DNA of 64,000 nt, taken from positions 1,054,001-1,118,000 of the forward strand of contig PSQN01000004.1 in assembly GCA_002989075.1 (NCBI GenBank). Direction: 5' to 3'. This document shows, piece after piece, positions 35,947-47,811 of this stretch. Positions within the stretch are counted from its first letter, which is position 1. Every line of letters begins with the position of its first letter. The DNA comes from Arthonia radiata (lineage: Eukaryota > Ascomycota > Arthoniomycetes > Arthoniales > Arthoniaceae). A model generated the notes under the pieces. The model was not told where the DNA came from. It saw only the letters and a program-made list of their open reading frames with translations, and did no database searches. Position numbers and translations under genes: made by a program.

Positions 35947-38900
35947 CTTTTGCTCTTAGGCCCGGGGCTCTTCTTATTAAAGCGTCTACCTTCCTGTTTG
36001 CCGCCCCTCTGCGGTACGTAATTTCGAAATTGAATGCTAAGAGGAACTTAGCTTATTGAGCTTGTCGTCGGGTTAGTTGCTTAGTCGACATAAAGTACTT
36101 TAATACCTAGTAATCGATAAGGATTTGGGTTGGCTTATTAGTAGGTATAGACTATAGCTCCGGTTAAAATGTTTTAAAGAACTTAACGATCGCCAATAAT
36201 TCCTTATTATAGATAGCGTAGTTTAGCTCCGCGGAGTTAAGGCTCGAGGACTAGTAGGCTACTAGTCTTAGTTAGCTATCGTCGTTAAGTTGCGACAAAA
36301 TACCTGCCGCTATTAAATCTAAAGAATCGTATTTTATAAATAATTACTTGTTTAGACGAAAGTGTATTATAACTAGTTCCTTGCTAACTTTCTCTTTAAG
36401 GTACTTAAAGGCTCTGTCGTAGCTATCGTCCTACGGTCCGCTATTCTTCTTCGTTAGGCTGTTTAGCGGGCGGACTATTTTACTAAAGTTCTAGATAAAT
36501 CGTCGATAGTAGTTGTAAAACCCTAGGAACCGCCGTACGGCAGTAATATTACCTTGCCGGGGTCTCTCCTAGTTTTTAATCGCTTAGACCTTTTTGAGGT
36601 TCATTTTGGTTCCAATTAATATAATAACTAGGTCCAAATACTTAACCTCTTGCTTGTAGAACTCGTACTTCTTAATATCCGCGTGTAGGCCGATTAACCT
36701 CAGCCGTAATAAGACCTGTCGAATGTGTTCCTTGTGTTTCTTCTTTAACTTACTAAAATTAAGTATATCGTTTAGATAAATCGATACGTACTTGTTAAGT
36801 ATATTCAAAAAGGAATTGTTTATAAATCGTTAGAAGGCCGAAGGAGCATTATATAGGCCGAACGGAACTACGTTGTACTTGTAGTTTCTAAGGCGGGTAG
36901 CGAAAGTTGTAAGGTTTAAATCTTTTTCTAAAGCTATTCTTAGCCAATAAAAGGCCTAACGGATATTAAGCTTTAAGAACTACTGTGCTTTAGTAACCCT
37001 TGCCAGGGTTTCCTCGATTAACGGAAGCGGATAGGAGTCTTTCTAAGTAACTACGTTTAGTCTCTAGTAATTAATATATAAACAGAGTCTACCTCCTAGT
37101 TTATAAATAAATAGGATTAGAGAGCTGTAATAAAAGTCGCTGGGCGAGATATACTGTTTAGCGAGGTTTGACCGTACGTAGTCTTTAATAAGACTAGCCT
37201 CTTCCGTTAATATTCTCCTTAAGGGTTCTTGGTAAGGTAATTCGAAGCCAGGCTTTAGCTTTATCTTTAGGTCTTGTAGTCGGTAAGGTAATAGCTTGTC
37301 CGCGCTATCCTTATTAAACACATTTAAAAACTCCCAGAACTCTTTAGGTAGCTTTAATTTCGGATTAATCGTTTCTTAATCTTTTTTCCGATAGGATTCA
37401 ATGTCCTTTATAGTTATAGAAAATACTTTGGCGTTCTTCTACTTTACTAGGTGTCGAAACAGAGCTGCATCTATAAAGTTAATCTACTAGGGGCTTCCGA
37501 GTATAGAGGTATCCTGTTACTTTTTAAGTTGCGACTTAGATTCTTTGTATATCTCTTTCTTAAAGGAGGCCTTTTAAGCACCTTCCGCGGCAACCGACGC
37601 TCCTTGTCCTTAATTAATCGAGCTCGTTCTAGCGGAGCTAATCGGTATTTAAGGTTGGGCCTGCTAGTTAGCCTCGGGCCTCTTTAGTATTGTTACCTTC
37701 GCTAACAGTAAGGGCCACTTATCTTCTATAATTCGGCCGTCCTAAGACAGATCCGGATCGATTTGGGCTGGCCTTAAGTCGGATAGAGATTTAGGTATCG
37801 TTAACCAATTCTAAACCGGCTTCTACTCGTACTTACAATCGTTTCTGAATTTCAGTAGTTCTTTCTTATAGTCTATCGACATAGAGTACGTTTCTAACTA
37901 GCGTTTCTCTAACAAGATCTTTTACGTTTCTAGCTGAGTAACGTAGAACAACGTACGTAGGATCTAGTAGTCTTGTACCTGTACCGGCACGAATAGTCCC
38001 TTTCCAATAGTCTTTCTTAGCTGTCCTTCGAATTCTCGGGTAGTAATCGGTTTATTTAGCTTTACTAAGCTAATCTCGAACGTTTAGTAAATCTTCTCTG
38101 TAAGGCAATAATCTATAACGACAGCGATCTAGCAATCTATATCTATTATCGCTAAAAACTTAAGCGAGGTTTAGTTTCAATTGCTAGCTATTAATAGCTG
38201 TATCTAGATAAACGGGTCGTTCTATATCTTTATATTATTTTTGATATTAACCAGCTCTAGAGGTAGAGAGTAGGGTTTGTTAAACTTCTCTAAAGCCTGA
38301 CTACTGCTTAGTACTAGTCGCTCCGACTAAACTTCGTAGAGGGCTACGCGTTTCCCTATTTTAGCGCTAGAGTCTTCTTAAGAGAGCAGTTCCTCTAGTA
38401 ATAGCCCTTCTTCTAACACTTTTAGCAAGTAATGTCTTCTACGTTTCGTTAAAAAGGGTTTGTGCTTAAAGTCGATTGACGTACTACTAGGGCAGCCGAA
38501 AGCTTAACGGTAGCGGTAGGAGTTCTAGTTTCTACTAGGGCTAAGTTCGTCCGCGACTGTAAGGATCGATTTGATTGAGAGTTATTCTCCTTAACTGCGT
38601 TTACTCGAGACTTCGCCTTATTGATCTGCTGAATGTTTCGGTCGGCGAATTAGAGTTCCTTAACATAACTAGCGACAGTCCTAGGCTTATACAGCAGCGT
38701 AGCTTCCTTAAGAAGAATATTAATCTTGTTCCGTAGGTCGTACAGCTAAGTTAGTTTATCGATATTAGCTTTGATCGCGTATTTATAGAACTAGGCGAGG
38801 AACTTAGACAATTTCTTCTGTCCTTGGCGTAGGTTAAGGTAGCCCTTGCGAGCAGTTTCTTCTTAAAACAGATCTCTATATTAGTTCTCTAACGCCTAGT

Positions 38901-39713
38901 AGACGTCCTTCGGTATAGTCTCTTTAGCTTAGTTTAAGTAAGGTTCTATGTACTAGGCGGCGGTTTTATCTAGGCGTAATAGGATATAAGCTACTTTAGC
39001 CTTATTTAACGGATAGCGATTAGCGTTGATATGCATCTTGTTCTTTATACGACGTATTTATAACTTAAGCTCTTGTAAGGCTTCGCTAGCGAAAATAGGA
39101 GGGTCGGGCACCTTCTTAGATTTCTCTTTATTGCTAATCTAACTTAACGCAGGCGTCTCCTTAGTAGTCTCTTCGCGACTCTCTCTAATTGTTTAGGAAT
39201 TAATATTCTAACGACGATTTTAGCGCTTGTCCTCTTTAGTCTAGAGCTTACGTAATTGAGCTTAAGTATCGATATGTTTGACGTAGAATTCTGTTCAAAA
39301 TACAGAGAAGTTCTCTAGCCGGGTCATTATTAGGTTAATTATGTTATTGTCTGTCGCGTAGCTCCTAATGTCTCTGTAGAATTACGCATTAGTGTTATTA
39401 TTACTAACTAGACGGTCTAGTAACGATTCTCGGGGTGCTATCTTATATAGCAGGTATATAACTATTAAAGCTTTGTACTTGGATAGGGTTAACAATACTT
39501 TTTATTATAGCGGAATCTATTCTACAAAGTTGGTTTAATTCGGTTCGGTTTCTACTAACTGCCTCGCTCGGCGTCTGTTAGTTGTATCTTGCTAAAGGAT
39601 ACTTAAATAGTTCGACGGGTTTATTGGGTGCAGTACAACAGTCTTTAATAGGTATTAACACTATTAATATCTGCTGCGTATATATAAATAAAAGGGGTAG
39701 AGCTTTGGAATAA
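35947..39713 (-). pseudogene. Element A RNase H, reverse transcriptase, protease and gag region (fossil)
   Basis: On the minus strand, RNase H at about 35960-36400, reverse transcriptase at about 36500-37330 (segments YLNDILNFSKLKKKHKEHI and LPYRLQDLKIKLKPGFELP), then protease and gag regions to about 39600. Broken by many interruptions. Confidence 0.78.
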
Positions 39714-39987
39714 TGTTACGAGCGATGTCGAGAACAACTTATTAACTGCACAGAGGAACAGATAGAATTCTAAAGCTACAGAACAACTATTTAGGAAACT
39801 AGAACTGCTATCTAGTTAGTTGAAGCGGTTTGCTAAGCCTTTACCTTTTGCCTAGGTAACCGGAGGTAAAGCTGGGAGAAGGTGAACTGGCAATTGATTG
39901 GTGGCAAAGAACAGTCTTCCCAATGCGGCAGGCGTGTTAATAGCTTCCAAAGGCGGTAGTTGGTTGATCTGAGGCAGTTCCGTAACA
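39714..39987 (-). repeat. Element A LTR, right copy (5' LTR of the minus-strand element)
   Basis: 274 bp, TGTTACGAGCGATG to TTCCGTAACA. It matches 14219-14490 apart from transitions and one short variable stretch near its right end. Confidence 0.85.
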
Positions 39988-41185
39988 ACCGAACTGTCTG
40001 GGATTTTCGAAGAAAATTCGATTACTACCGTTTTAGCGGGTACTTTTGAAAAGTCTGTGGATAAAAAGACTCGGCAGGCTCCAACGCACCAGGCAAGCAC
40101 ATATTTGCCCGGGCAAGCCGGTCAAATTAGACCGGAGACCCCGGTTTTGCCGGTAAAACTGTTACTTATCGACAGCAATTCGGCAAAAGAACTTACCAAA
40201 AACCCTACCTTCCAAGCTAAATCTAAGCATATTGATATACAGTATTACTATGTTAGAGAAAACGTTTAGGCAGGCCAAATAGAGCTCAAATACGTTTCTA
40301 TAAAGGAACAATTAGCAGACAGTTTAACAAAACCGATTGACTTGGCTAAAATACTAACGTTTAGAACTCAAATTAGCTTACAATCCGGCTAAAACAACTA
40401 GTCGATTAAGGGGGTGTGTTAGAAATTAACTAACTAGCTGGTTAGCCGGAACCCCCAGAGGCCCGGAGTATCGGACAGGTCCTACCAGCTGTCTCGGCCT
40501 AGAATAGAACAAGCCTTTTACCTAAAGGGTCGGGCCTAGTAGCCCGGGCCTAGGACAAAAAGAAGCATTGTACGACCCGTCCTAGACAGCTGGCCTGTAG
40601 TCTAAGACAACATGGAATAGACTTAGAGACTAACAGTTTTAGATAGACGGAATTACCGTCTTGTGCGGTAAGTTACGGGTTATCTGGCCCCTATTGTAAG
40701 AGTACTGAGCTAGAGTTTCTACTATTCTTCTATGAACAAGACTTGCGATAAGGAACAACTATCTATAAGCGCTGCGCGCTCTCTAAATATCCAGGCTCGA
40801 GGTAAGAGTGCTCGATTGGGCCTAGCGCGTGCACCTCTGTGGCCAATTATAATTTACCGCGTCGAGGCTAGCGCGGCGTAGGAAATGTTAGCGCGGGCCC
40901 GAGCTTTCCGTTCCGACTCCGTTTCGACTTATCTAGCTTGTAATCCTTATACCTATTAAAAGAACAGATATCTAGTAAGTCCTGTACAGGCCGCTAGACT
41001 TAGATATATAAGCTAGGATCCCTCTAGAGGATTCTAGCTAACAAGACAGACAACACAACAACAACTTCTCTTTGTTACTGAGTATTGTACCTATACCAAG
41101 CCTAAGTATTGCACTAGTCTCAAGCTAGTCTCATCTTCCTACTCTTTGTAGTAGTATCCTTCTTCTTCCCTGCACTTTTTTAACA
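39988..41185 (+). mobile_element. Element E: truncated Copia 3' end with LTR-like terminal sequence
   Basis: The plus strand carries the end of a Copia RNase H (LIDSNSAKELTKNPTFQAKS, then HIDIQYYYVRENV, then SIKEQLADSLTKPI) at about 40155-40350. A polypurine tract (TTAAGGGGGTG) follows, and a terminal repeat begins TGTTAG at 40417, perhaps reaching a TAACA end at 41185. The 5' part of the element is absent; the fossil begins abruptly where element A's LTR ends. Broken. Confidence 0.7.
40417..40572. repeat. Left arm of a large inverted repeat (LTR start of element E)
   Basis: Begins TGTTAGAAATTAAC. It is a near-perfect reverse complement of 41201-41342 except for a 14-bp extra stretch and a handful of substitutions. 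Confidence 0.85.
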
Positions 41186-41200
41186 CTGCTAGCTTATGTC

Positions 41201-41342
41201 TACAATGCTCCTTTTTGTCCTAGGCCCGACCCTTTAGGTAAAAGGCTTGTTCTATTCTAGGCCAAGACAGCTGGTAGGACCTGTCCGATACTCCGGGCCC
41301 CTGGGGGTTCCGGCTAACCAGCTAGTTGGTTAATTTCTAACA
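41201..41342. repeat. Right arm of the large inverted repeat
   Basis: Ends GGTTAATTTCTAACA and mirrors the left arm. It is either the first ~140 bp of a second LTR in reverse orientation or the end of a foldback structure. Confidence 0.85.
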
Positions 41343-42840
41343 AAAGTTGTAGTAGTTTTAAAGTTAAATATAGTATAAATAAGGATAAGAAAGAACTATA
41401 TTATAGTAGTAACTTAATATTAGTACTTTAAGCTACTATACTATCTTATTAATGCTAATAAGGTCTTTTTATAGGCTTTATTAAAGTTTTATACTAATTT
41501 TAATATAATATCCTATAATTTAAATATATTATACTACTAATACTATAATTTTAGTATATATACTATATTAATAAAGGTAGAATTATTACTATTTATAAAC
41601 CCTACTAGAAGGCCTAGATATTCTAGTATCTAAGAATTCTATAATATTTTTAGAGTCTTAGTATCCTTAGACCCTAAATTTAGTACTTATATATATATAT
41701 ATCTAAAAAAGAAAATTATCTTAAGCTTACTTAAGGTTGTATTTAGAGTCTAAGTCTAACTTATAGTACTTTAGTAGTTAGTACTTTTAGCTTTAGTAAG
41801 AGATAAAAAAGCTTTATTTTACCTTCTCTCTTAGTATTTTACTAAGAAATTTAGTAGAGCTATACTTCTAGCTACCCTCTATAAGCTAATACTATAATTA
41901 TTTAAGTATTCTACAAGAAGCTTAAGATAGTAGGATTAAACTATAAGAATTAGCTAGGATTACTTAACTCTAAGGGCTTAGTAAGCTTTATTATAGCTTT
42001 TAAAATACTTAATAAGGCCGTTTTCTCCTTTTTTTTAAGCGTCTACTATATCTATTATATTTTTAAAAGATTATATAGATAGCTCTTCTTTCTATAAAAA
42101 TTATAATATTACTCTTTTTTAAAAAAGCTTGTATATTATAATATAGTTTTTAAGAGTACTACATATTCTAATTTCTTAGCGCTAGAGTTATATTATATAA
42201 AACCTTTATTGATAGCTTTCTAAAGAGAAAGAAAAAATCTAAAAAGTATAATTAAATTATAAATACTAAATATAGAGTATAATATTAGCCAATAAGCAAT
42301 CTAAGACAACTAATATATTATTGAGTAAGAAGTAAAAGTACCGACTATTAGTAATTTACTAACAAAATTTAGGCTAATTACTAAAAATACTGTAAGTTAG
42401 GCTTAGATACTATTAAAAGTTAATAAGATTCTTAAAATTTAAAGCTATAAATAAAGCTAAGTAGACTATATATATATATTAAGACTAGTATCTATACTAG
42501 AAATTCTAGTATACTAAGCTCGCTATACAAGCCTAAAACTAGTATATAATAGCTAGAACTAGTATATTCTAATATACTTCCTTAGGCTTAGCTATACTAA
42601 TAATAATAAGGTCTTCTATAAAGTACCCCCTATATATATACTTCTACTATCTTAATAAGGTTGTTTACCTTATCCTTTTATCTATCTATAACTAGCTCTT
42701 ATCTTAATCTAGTAAAAATTAACTAAATACCGGAGGGTTACTAATACCAATATACGCGCCTAAAGAAGCTAAACTAAAATTGATCTACGCTACCTTTTAT
42801 ACGTCCTTTCCAATAAGAAACTTAAGTCGATTTATAACGT
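41343..42840. other. AT-rich RIP-altered repeat DNA
   Basis: No open frames, dense TA/TATA strings. It contains at 42401-42575 a RIP-converted version of the sequence at about 43951-44127 and is otherwise unrecognisable. Confidence 0.75.
42401..42575 (+). repeat. RIP-mutated copy of the 43951-44127 repeat
   Basis: Aligns over about 175 bp with 43951-44127; nearly all differences are C-to-T or G-to-A, always with the A/T state here. Confidence 0.8.
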
Positions 42841-43950
42841 TATTGTTATAACACGCTAAGCAGGAACGTCACCACATGCTTAGATCGGCAATCCTAACGA
42901 ACAGCATGTGCGACGCTAATGTACAACACAAGTCGAACAAGAACAATAGGAAGCGTGTGCATGAAACGCAACGATCGCACGGATCGAAGCGACACTTGCG
43001 AACGAGACGAACACACTGTTCGTCTGGATCGACAGAAACACAAAGCACAGGACGAATATAACGAACCACGCAGACTATATAGACAGGATGGGTATCCACC
43101 TCAGTAGATAGCCATCCGTGAATTTAGATTCAGAATTGGTATCATTGTTTGATATTGATTCTGAGGTGTTGAACCTGATCAGTTCATCTTGCCGTGACGC
43201 AACCAGTGAGCTACGAGCGATTCTCGTAAGTATTGGCGCGAGGCAGGACCCTACAGCTACGTCGGCGTGCAAATAGAGCGACCGAGTCCCGAGAGAGCTT
43301 TCCTGTGCGGCCTCAGTGCATCTCCTGGCTTGTTTACATCACCGGCTGAGTCCTTCGTTCAAGACTCACAGTTTGTCCCTTGCTTCCTTGACCTCCCCTC
43401 CCGAGTTGGATATCTTGGTGATCATCTCCCTCCCAAGATCACATCACCCTTGGCATAGAATAAGACCAAGCAAAGCGGTTACGGCCGCCCGGCGTCACAT
43501 TTATCTCGCTATACTAGCCTAGTCTAATTTTAATTACTAATAAGGCCAGTCTTAATTATTAATTGTCTATCTAAGCGTTAGTATTTACTATTCTATGCTA
43601 GTAAAGTCTTGTCTATATCTTACCTTCTTTATTATTAATCTAATGCCTTCCTGCTCTTTCTGTTCTTCGGTCCTAGCGACGCTAACTAGCGTAAGCTCTA
43701 TCTCTAAATATACCTGCTATTGACACTAATCTAGCTTAATTACTAATATATTAATAGCTATTAATAAAGCTCTCGGTAGAAGAGAAATTAGAAGGTTAAA
43801 GATAAGTTAATAAGGTACTACTATAAAAGTCGTCGGTAGTAATAAGATACTACCGTATTATAGCGCCAACGGAAGGATCTCTAGGTTGCTAGGGTCTTAC
43901 TGTTGCTGTTACTGTGATAGAGCCAATTAAGGCTATTGAAAGAGCTACCC
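42841..43950. other. Patchwork boundary between repeats and gene island
   Basis: 42850-43500 has normal composition but no recognisable gene. 43500-43900 is again AT-rich with short TTAAT motifs. No gene supported. Confidence 0.5.
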
Positions 43951-44127
43951 GGGCTCATAACCTGTCAAAAGTCGCTAAGATCCTTAAGATTTAAAGCTAC
44001 GAACAAAGCTGAGCGGACTATATGTGCGTGCCATGACTGGTGTCTGTACCAGGAATTCTGGCACGCCAAGCCCGCCACACGAGCCCGAGACTGGTGCATG
44101 ATAGCTGGGACTGGCATATTCTGATAG
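43951..44127 (+). repeat. Unconverted copy of a dispersed repeat
   Basis: GC-rich partner of 42401-42575 (shared anchors ATTTAAAGCTA and GAATTCT/AAATTCT). Lies about 300 bp before the NDUFA13 start. Confidence 0.8.
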
Positions 44128-44431
44128 ACGCTCTCAGAATTGAAGAGCTGACCTCCTGTTTTGGCAACTTTTGGCTATATCTAGCCGTGCGCACGCTAAA
44201 TTGTCTACGCTTTGCGACCCCCGCGCGCTGGTAGGAATAATTGTGATTGCAGAGAGCGTCTGAGGCCACTGAGACTACGACCTTCAATGCGTCCGGTCTC
44301 AGACCTCTCTTCTCTTCAAGATATTACACACAAGCATGCGCACATCCCCACTCCTTCGAATGCGACCATCGCAAATACTAGGCCTTCGCGCCTCACCCAC
44401 ATCCGCCATGCGCGCAACACTGCGGCGGCGG

Positions 44432-44918
44432 ATGCCCCAAGATATGCCGCCCGAGGGTGGTTACGACCCCGTGCAATACAAGGTACTGCTGCTCTCATCC
44501 TGCCCATGATCTCGTAACCTCCGCTCTGGCGCACCGAAAGCTGACGCACGCAATAGCGCAACCTGCCCGCGCGCGGCTTCCGCCCAATGTACTACCTCTT
44601 CGGCGTGGCCGCGATCATGGTGTACGGCTGGTACAAGCTGTTTCACGGCATCCGGGAGTGGAACGAGCTGGCGCGGGAGAAGATGTGGACGCGAATACAT
44701 TTGACGCCGATGTTGCAGGCGGAGGAAGATCGCGATCAGGTGAGGCGGTGGTATGCAAACCAAGAGCGGGAGAAGGACCTGTTGGGGAGCGCGAGTAGTG
44801 TTTATAGTTCGGATCGGTATGTGTTGTTGATATTTCGAGATGTGTGGGGCCTTGCTGACGAAGGAGTAGGTTTGTGAGGCCGACGTACAGCGTTGGACAA
44901 CCGCCGGAAAAGGAGTGA
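44432..44918 (+). CDS. NDUFA13: NADH:ubiquinone oxidoreductase subunit NDUFA13 (GRIM-19/B16.6)
   Basis: Three exons, 44432-44482, 44557-44816 and 44870-44918, with GTACTG...AATAG and GTATGT...AGTAG introns, giving 119 residues. The N-terminus is MPQDMPPEGGYDPVQYK, joined to RNLPARGFRPMYYLFG and a single transmembrane helix (MYYLFGVAAIMVYGWYKL). A helical matrix-side region (EWNELAREKMWTRIHLTPML) and the end DRFVRPTYSVGQPPEKE follow. This is the usual fungal GRIM-19 layout. It is an accessory subunit of the complex I membrane/peripheral-arm interface in the mitochondrial inner membrane. It is convergent with the AAA ATPase gene downstream and starts about 0.3 kb after a copy of a RIP-hit repeat. 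Confidence 0.92.
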
Positions 44919-45252
44919 AGGTGCGGACGTTTCGCAGCATTGAAGAGCTCATGTGGCCGAAACCGTGCATAACGGAAGAGCCTGGGAAGTCGACATATAT
45001 TGGTCGCATGTACAGACAGCTAGCAATGCAATAATGCCAACAATGGCATGGCACAATTTTAGTAAGCGTGTTCTGGAGCACAGCAACATCCCAGCACCAT
45101 CGAGAATGCCGATACAGATGATGTGAGAACTATTAGGCACAGCAAGGTCTCAAAGCGCATCCTGGTCTCACTGTTTGACTAGATTATTTAGCTAGCCCAG
45201 AGAGTCCCGTGGCCATGCTAGATAAGGATGCATGCGTAAGTCATTCCAGGTC
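44919..45252. other. Convergent 3' intergenic region
   Basis: Shared 3' region of NDUFA13 (+) and the AAA ATPase gene (-). No gene seen. Confidence 0.6.
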
Positions 45253-47811
45253 TCAGCCTCCTCTCTCTCCAAATTCCTTAGCCCAGTCCTCGTACTCCTT
45301 CAGACCTTGCCGGCTTACACTAGGTCTGATGTTTATCAAACTCGACTCAAAATCTTGCATACCAATTGGACGGATGTCTTCAGGCGACATGTGAAGAAGT
45401 TGTTCTCCCAGACTGCGCAGTGGACCCATCGCAGCATCCTTTGCTAGCGCCGTGATGTCGGAGCCGGAGAAACCTGCACTGATGTCAGCAAGTGCGTTGG
45501 GTGCGCGATATGAAATTGGAACTCACCATCTGTCAAATGCACTAGGACCTCATAATCACTCTCTCGCAAGCTGTGCTTCTGCCGTTCCATCAAGCGGCGC
45601 AGCTGATCTTTTCGCACGGGCCCTTCCGGCAAGGGGATGTACTGTCTTCGCACAAACCGCCGTCTTGCTGCTTCGTCGATCGCCCAAGGCATGTTAGTAG
45701 CCGCAAGAACAAGTACTCGGGTTGCATCGCCCAAACCCTTGTCCTTCTCTTCTCGGCCTGCGGCGGCTTTTTGCAGATCGCTCCACCCAATCAAGAATTC
45801 CGTCTTGATCCGTCGCGTCGCTTCGTGCTCGCCAGACCCTGACCTACTGGATAGGAGCGAGTCGATCTCATCCACAAATATGATAGACGGCGCAAGCGCC
45901 TTTGCAATCGCGAACAGTGCTCGAACGAGCTTTTCCGACTCCCCCAGAAATTTGCTGGTCAAACTGCTTGCTGATATCGAAAAGAATGTCGATTTTGACA
46001 TGGTTGCAACAGCTCGAGCAAGCATCGTCTTTCCTGTGCCGGGCGGACCGAACAATAGCATGCCCCTCGCTGGTTCTCTGAGACCCATGAACAAGTCCGG
46101 CCGAAGGAATGGATATACTACTGCTTCTTTCAATGCAGTCTTAGCAATATCCAGACCGGCCACATCGTCCCACGTCACCACGTCACCCTTAATGACAATC
46201 TCATTGAGGATAGATTTAGCTGCCTGAGGGTCGACTCCTTTCGGAAGGTTCTTGAGCAGGTGCTCAGCTCTTGCGTCCCAAGCAGCTGCTTCAGCAGACG
46301 TGGTATCAGGCTCGCTGCCGACAAGCTCTGCTGCCGCTTCTTTGGCGTCATCTGTCGCCCGTCTGCGACGCGCTTTGCTTCCAACTTTGTCATTTTCACT
46401 TGAGTCTGGAGACGAAAAATCTGGTGGCCTTTCGGACCTTGGCGATGGAGGTACTGCTTTGCGCGCAATCCCTGGTGCTCTTGGTCGTACTGGAGATCTC
46501 CTTCGACGTGGTGAATTTGAGTTGTCGCCATCGATTTCGCTGCGATTTCCGTGCGCCAACGCTGCTATCGCCTGAGCCTTTTTGGGATCCATGCCGTTCG
46601 TATTGGCGTTGTATTCACGACGGTAGGTGGGAAAGTCTGGCAGTTTCAGTGGCTGCGACATTGGCGGACTCGAAGCAGTCTCTGGCTGAGGTGCCGAAGG
46701 CATTTCGTTTGAGGTTGGCGCTGGAGGTGCATCTCGAAGCATGCCATTTGCGCGCCGATCTGGGCTGAGGTCTCCTCGTGCATCCCCGGCCTTGCGTCTT
46801 ACAGCTCGATGAGCGTCCCTATGAGGTGGGGGCGGGGGTGGCTTGCTCATTAGAGATGGATCTGCGGTATTACGCGCTGATGGTCCGGCAGGGCTGGAAG
46901 TTCGGACCTGAGGTATTGATGCTGGTTGCTTGGCGTGCGAAGGTAGTGCACTTCCTACTTCTCCTGCCGGTGCTTGCAACGTAGTCTGCGAACTGTTTGG
47001 CCAGGCAAGTGTTGCTGCTTTCCCAGCGTTGGGAGGAGGTTTGCTCCGCATTGTCATCTGTAGTCGTCCAGTCGAGTTCCTAGCGGCATCGGGCCTTTGA
47101 GGTCGCAGTGTCGACTTGAACATCCCTCCTTTCTTTTCAGGGCTCGGTGATCTCGAGGTCTGCTTTTGCGGGACATCGAGAACAGGAGGTGAGATTGTAG
47201 ATGATGGTCGCGGAGGTGGGTCAGGTGCGCTCGCAACGCGACCTTGAGCCGCGCCCATACCCGACAATGGTCCACTGGCACTTCGTCGTTGTGGCAAAGC
47301 TGGGCGAGCTAAGTCTGGGTAATTAACGGATGGTATAGTACCGTCTCCAAGCCTGCCAGAAGACGCGCCCGTCGATGAGTTGACGTTCGAAAGGCGATGA
47401 TGGCGACTCTTTAAGACTCCGTTGGACTCTTCTGCTGATTTGCTTGACTCCTCTCTGCTTTTCCTAAGAGCTTCGAGCAAGTCTACGCGCTCTTTGCACT
47501 GCACCTCCATTTCTCGCAAAGAGTCTTGCAGCGCTTTCTCGGTCTCGTTCTTCGGTTTGTAGCTCGCAGGTATGCGGAAGGCATTGTTGTAGTATATCTG
47601 ATCCAAGGCTTCGCGCCATGATCGAAGGGCTTCGTCTTCATTGTTCTAGAGGCTATCAGCATTGTTTCATAGCTAGCGGGCTGCCAGAAGATGGTCGGCG
47701 CAGGCATGGTGCTTGGCTCACCTGTTTCTCGAAGTAGACGGCGGTTGAGCAAATTATATAGCATTGGTCGTAGGTCTTTTGCATAGAAGAGGCTGGCGAG
47801 GATCGCATCAT
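45253..47811 (-). CDS. SAP1: AAA ATPase of the Sap1/Yta6 (spastin-fidgetin-Vps4) group
   Basis: Three exons: 47722-47811, 45527-47645 and 45253-45473, giving 809 residues. The first junction joins STAVYFEKQ to [17 protein letters not shown], an MIT-like helical start. A long Ser/Pro-rich disordered region (about residues 70-430) follows. The AAA module has [20 protein letters not shown], Walker A GPPGTGKT, Walker B IIFVDEID, sensor-1 AATNMPW and an arginine-finger segment [18 protein letters not shown]. After the last intron come [20 protein letters not shown] and a Vps4-type C-terminal helix ([13 protein letters not shown]). The domain order matches Sap1/Yta6, meiotic-clade AAA proteins with incompletely defined roles (Yta6 is linked to the septin cortex in yeast). 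The ATPase site looks intact. Confidence 0.9.

Larger units (their letters stand above)
14219..39987 (-). mobile_element. Element A: Gypsy LTR retroelement, decayed, split by nested insertions
   Basis: Outermost layer of the nest, on the minus strand. LTRs lie at 14219-14490 and 39714-39987. Its own sequence occupies 14219-16174 (3' part: integrase, a chromodomain-like tail and a polypurine tract next to the LTR) and 35942-39987 (5' part: gag region, protease region, reverse transcriptase and RNase H). Element B sits between. The tail, with GYDEDRK followed by a YP...KP-type end, resembles chromoviral Gypsy elements of fungi. The copy is broken by many interruptions and rich in RIP-type transitions. 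It must be the oldest of the four. The flanking five bases (GATAA left, ACCGA right) do not match, so no target duplication is visible. Confidence 0.85.

Noticed and set aside
45637-46531. Long open frames on the plus strand, and in other minus frames, across the AAA ATPase gene
   Set aside because: They are shadows of the strongly conserved AAA coding frame; no domain of their own.
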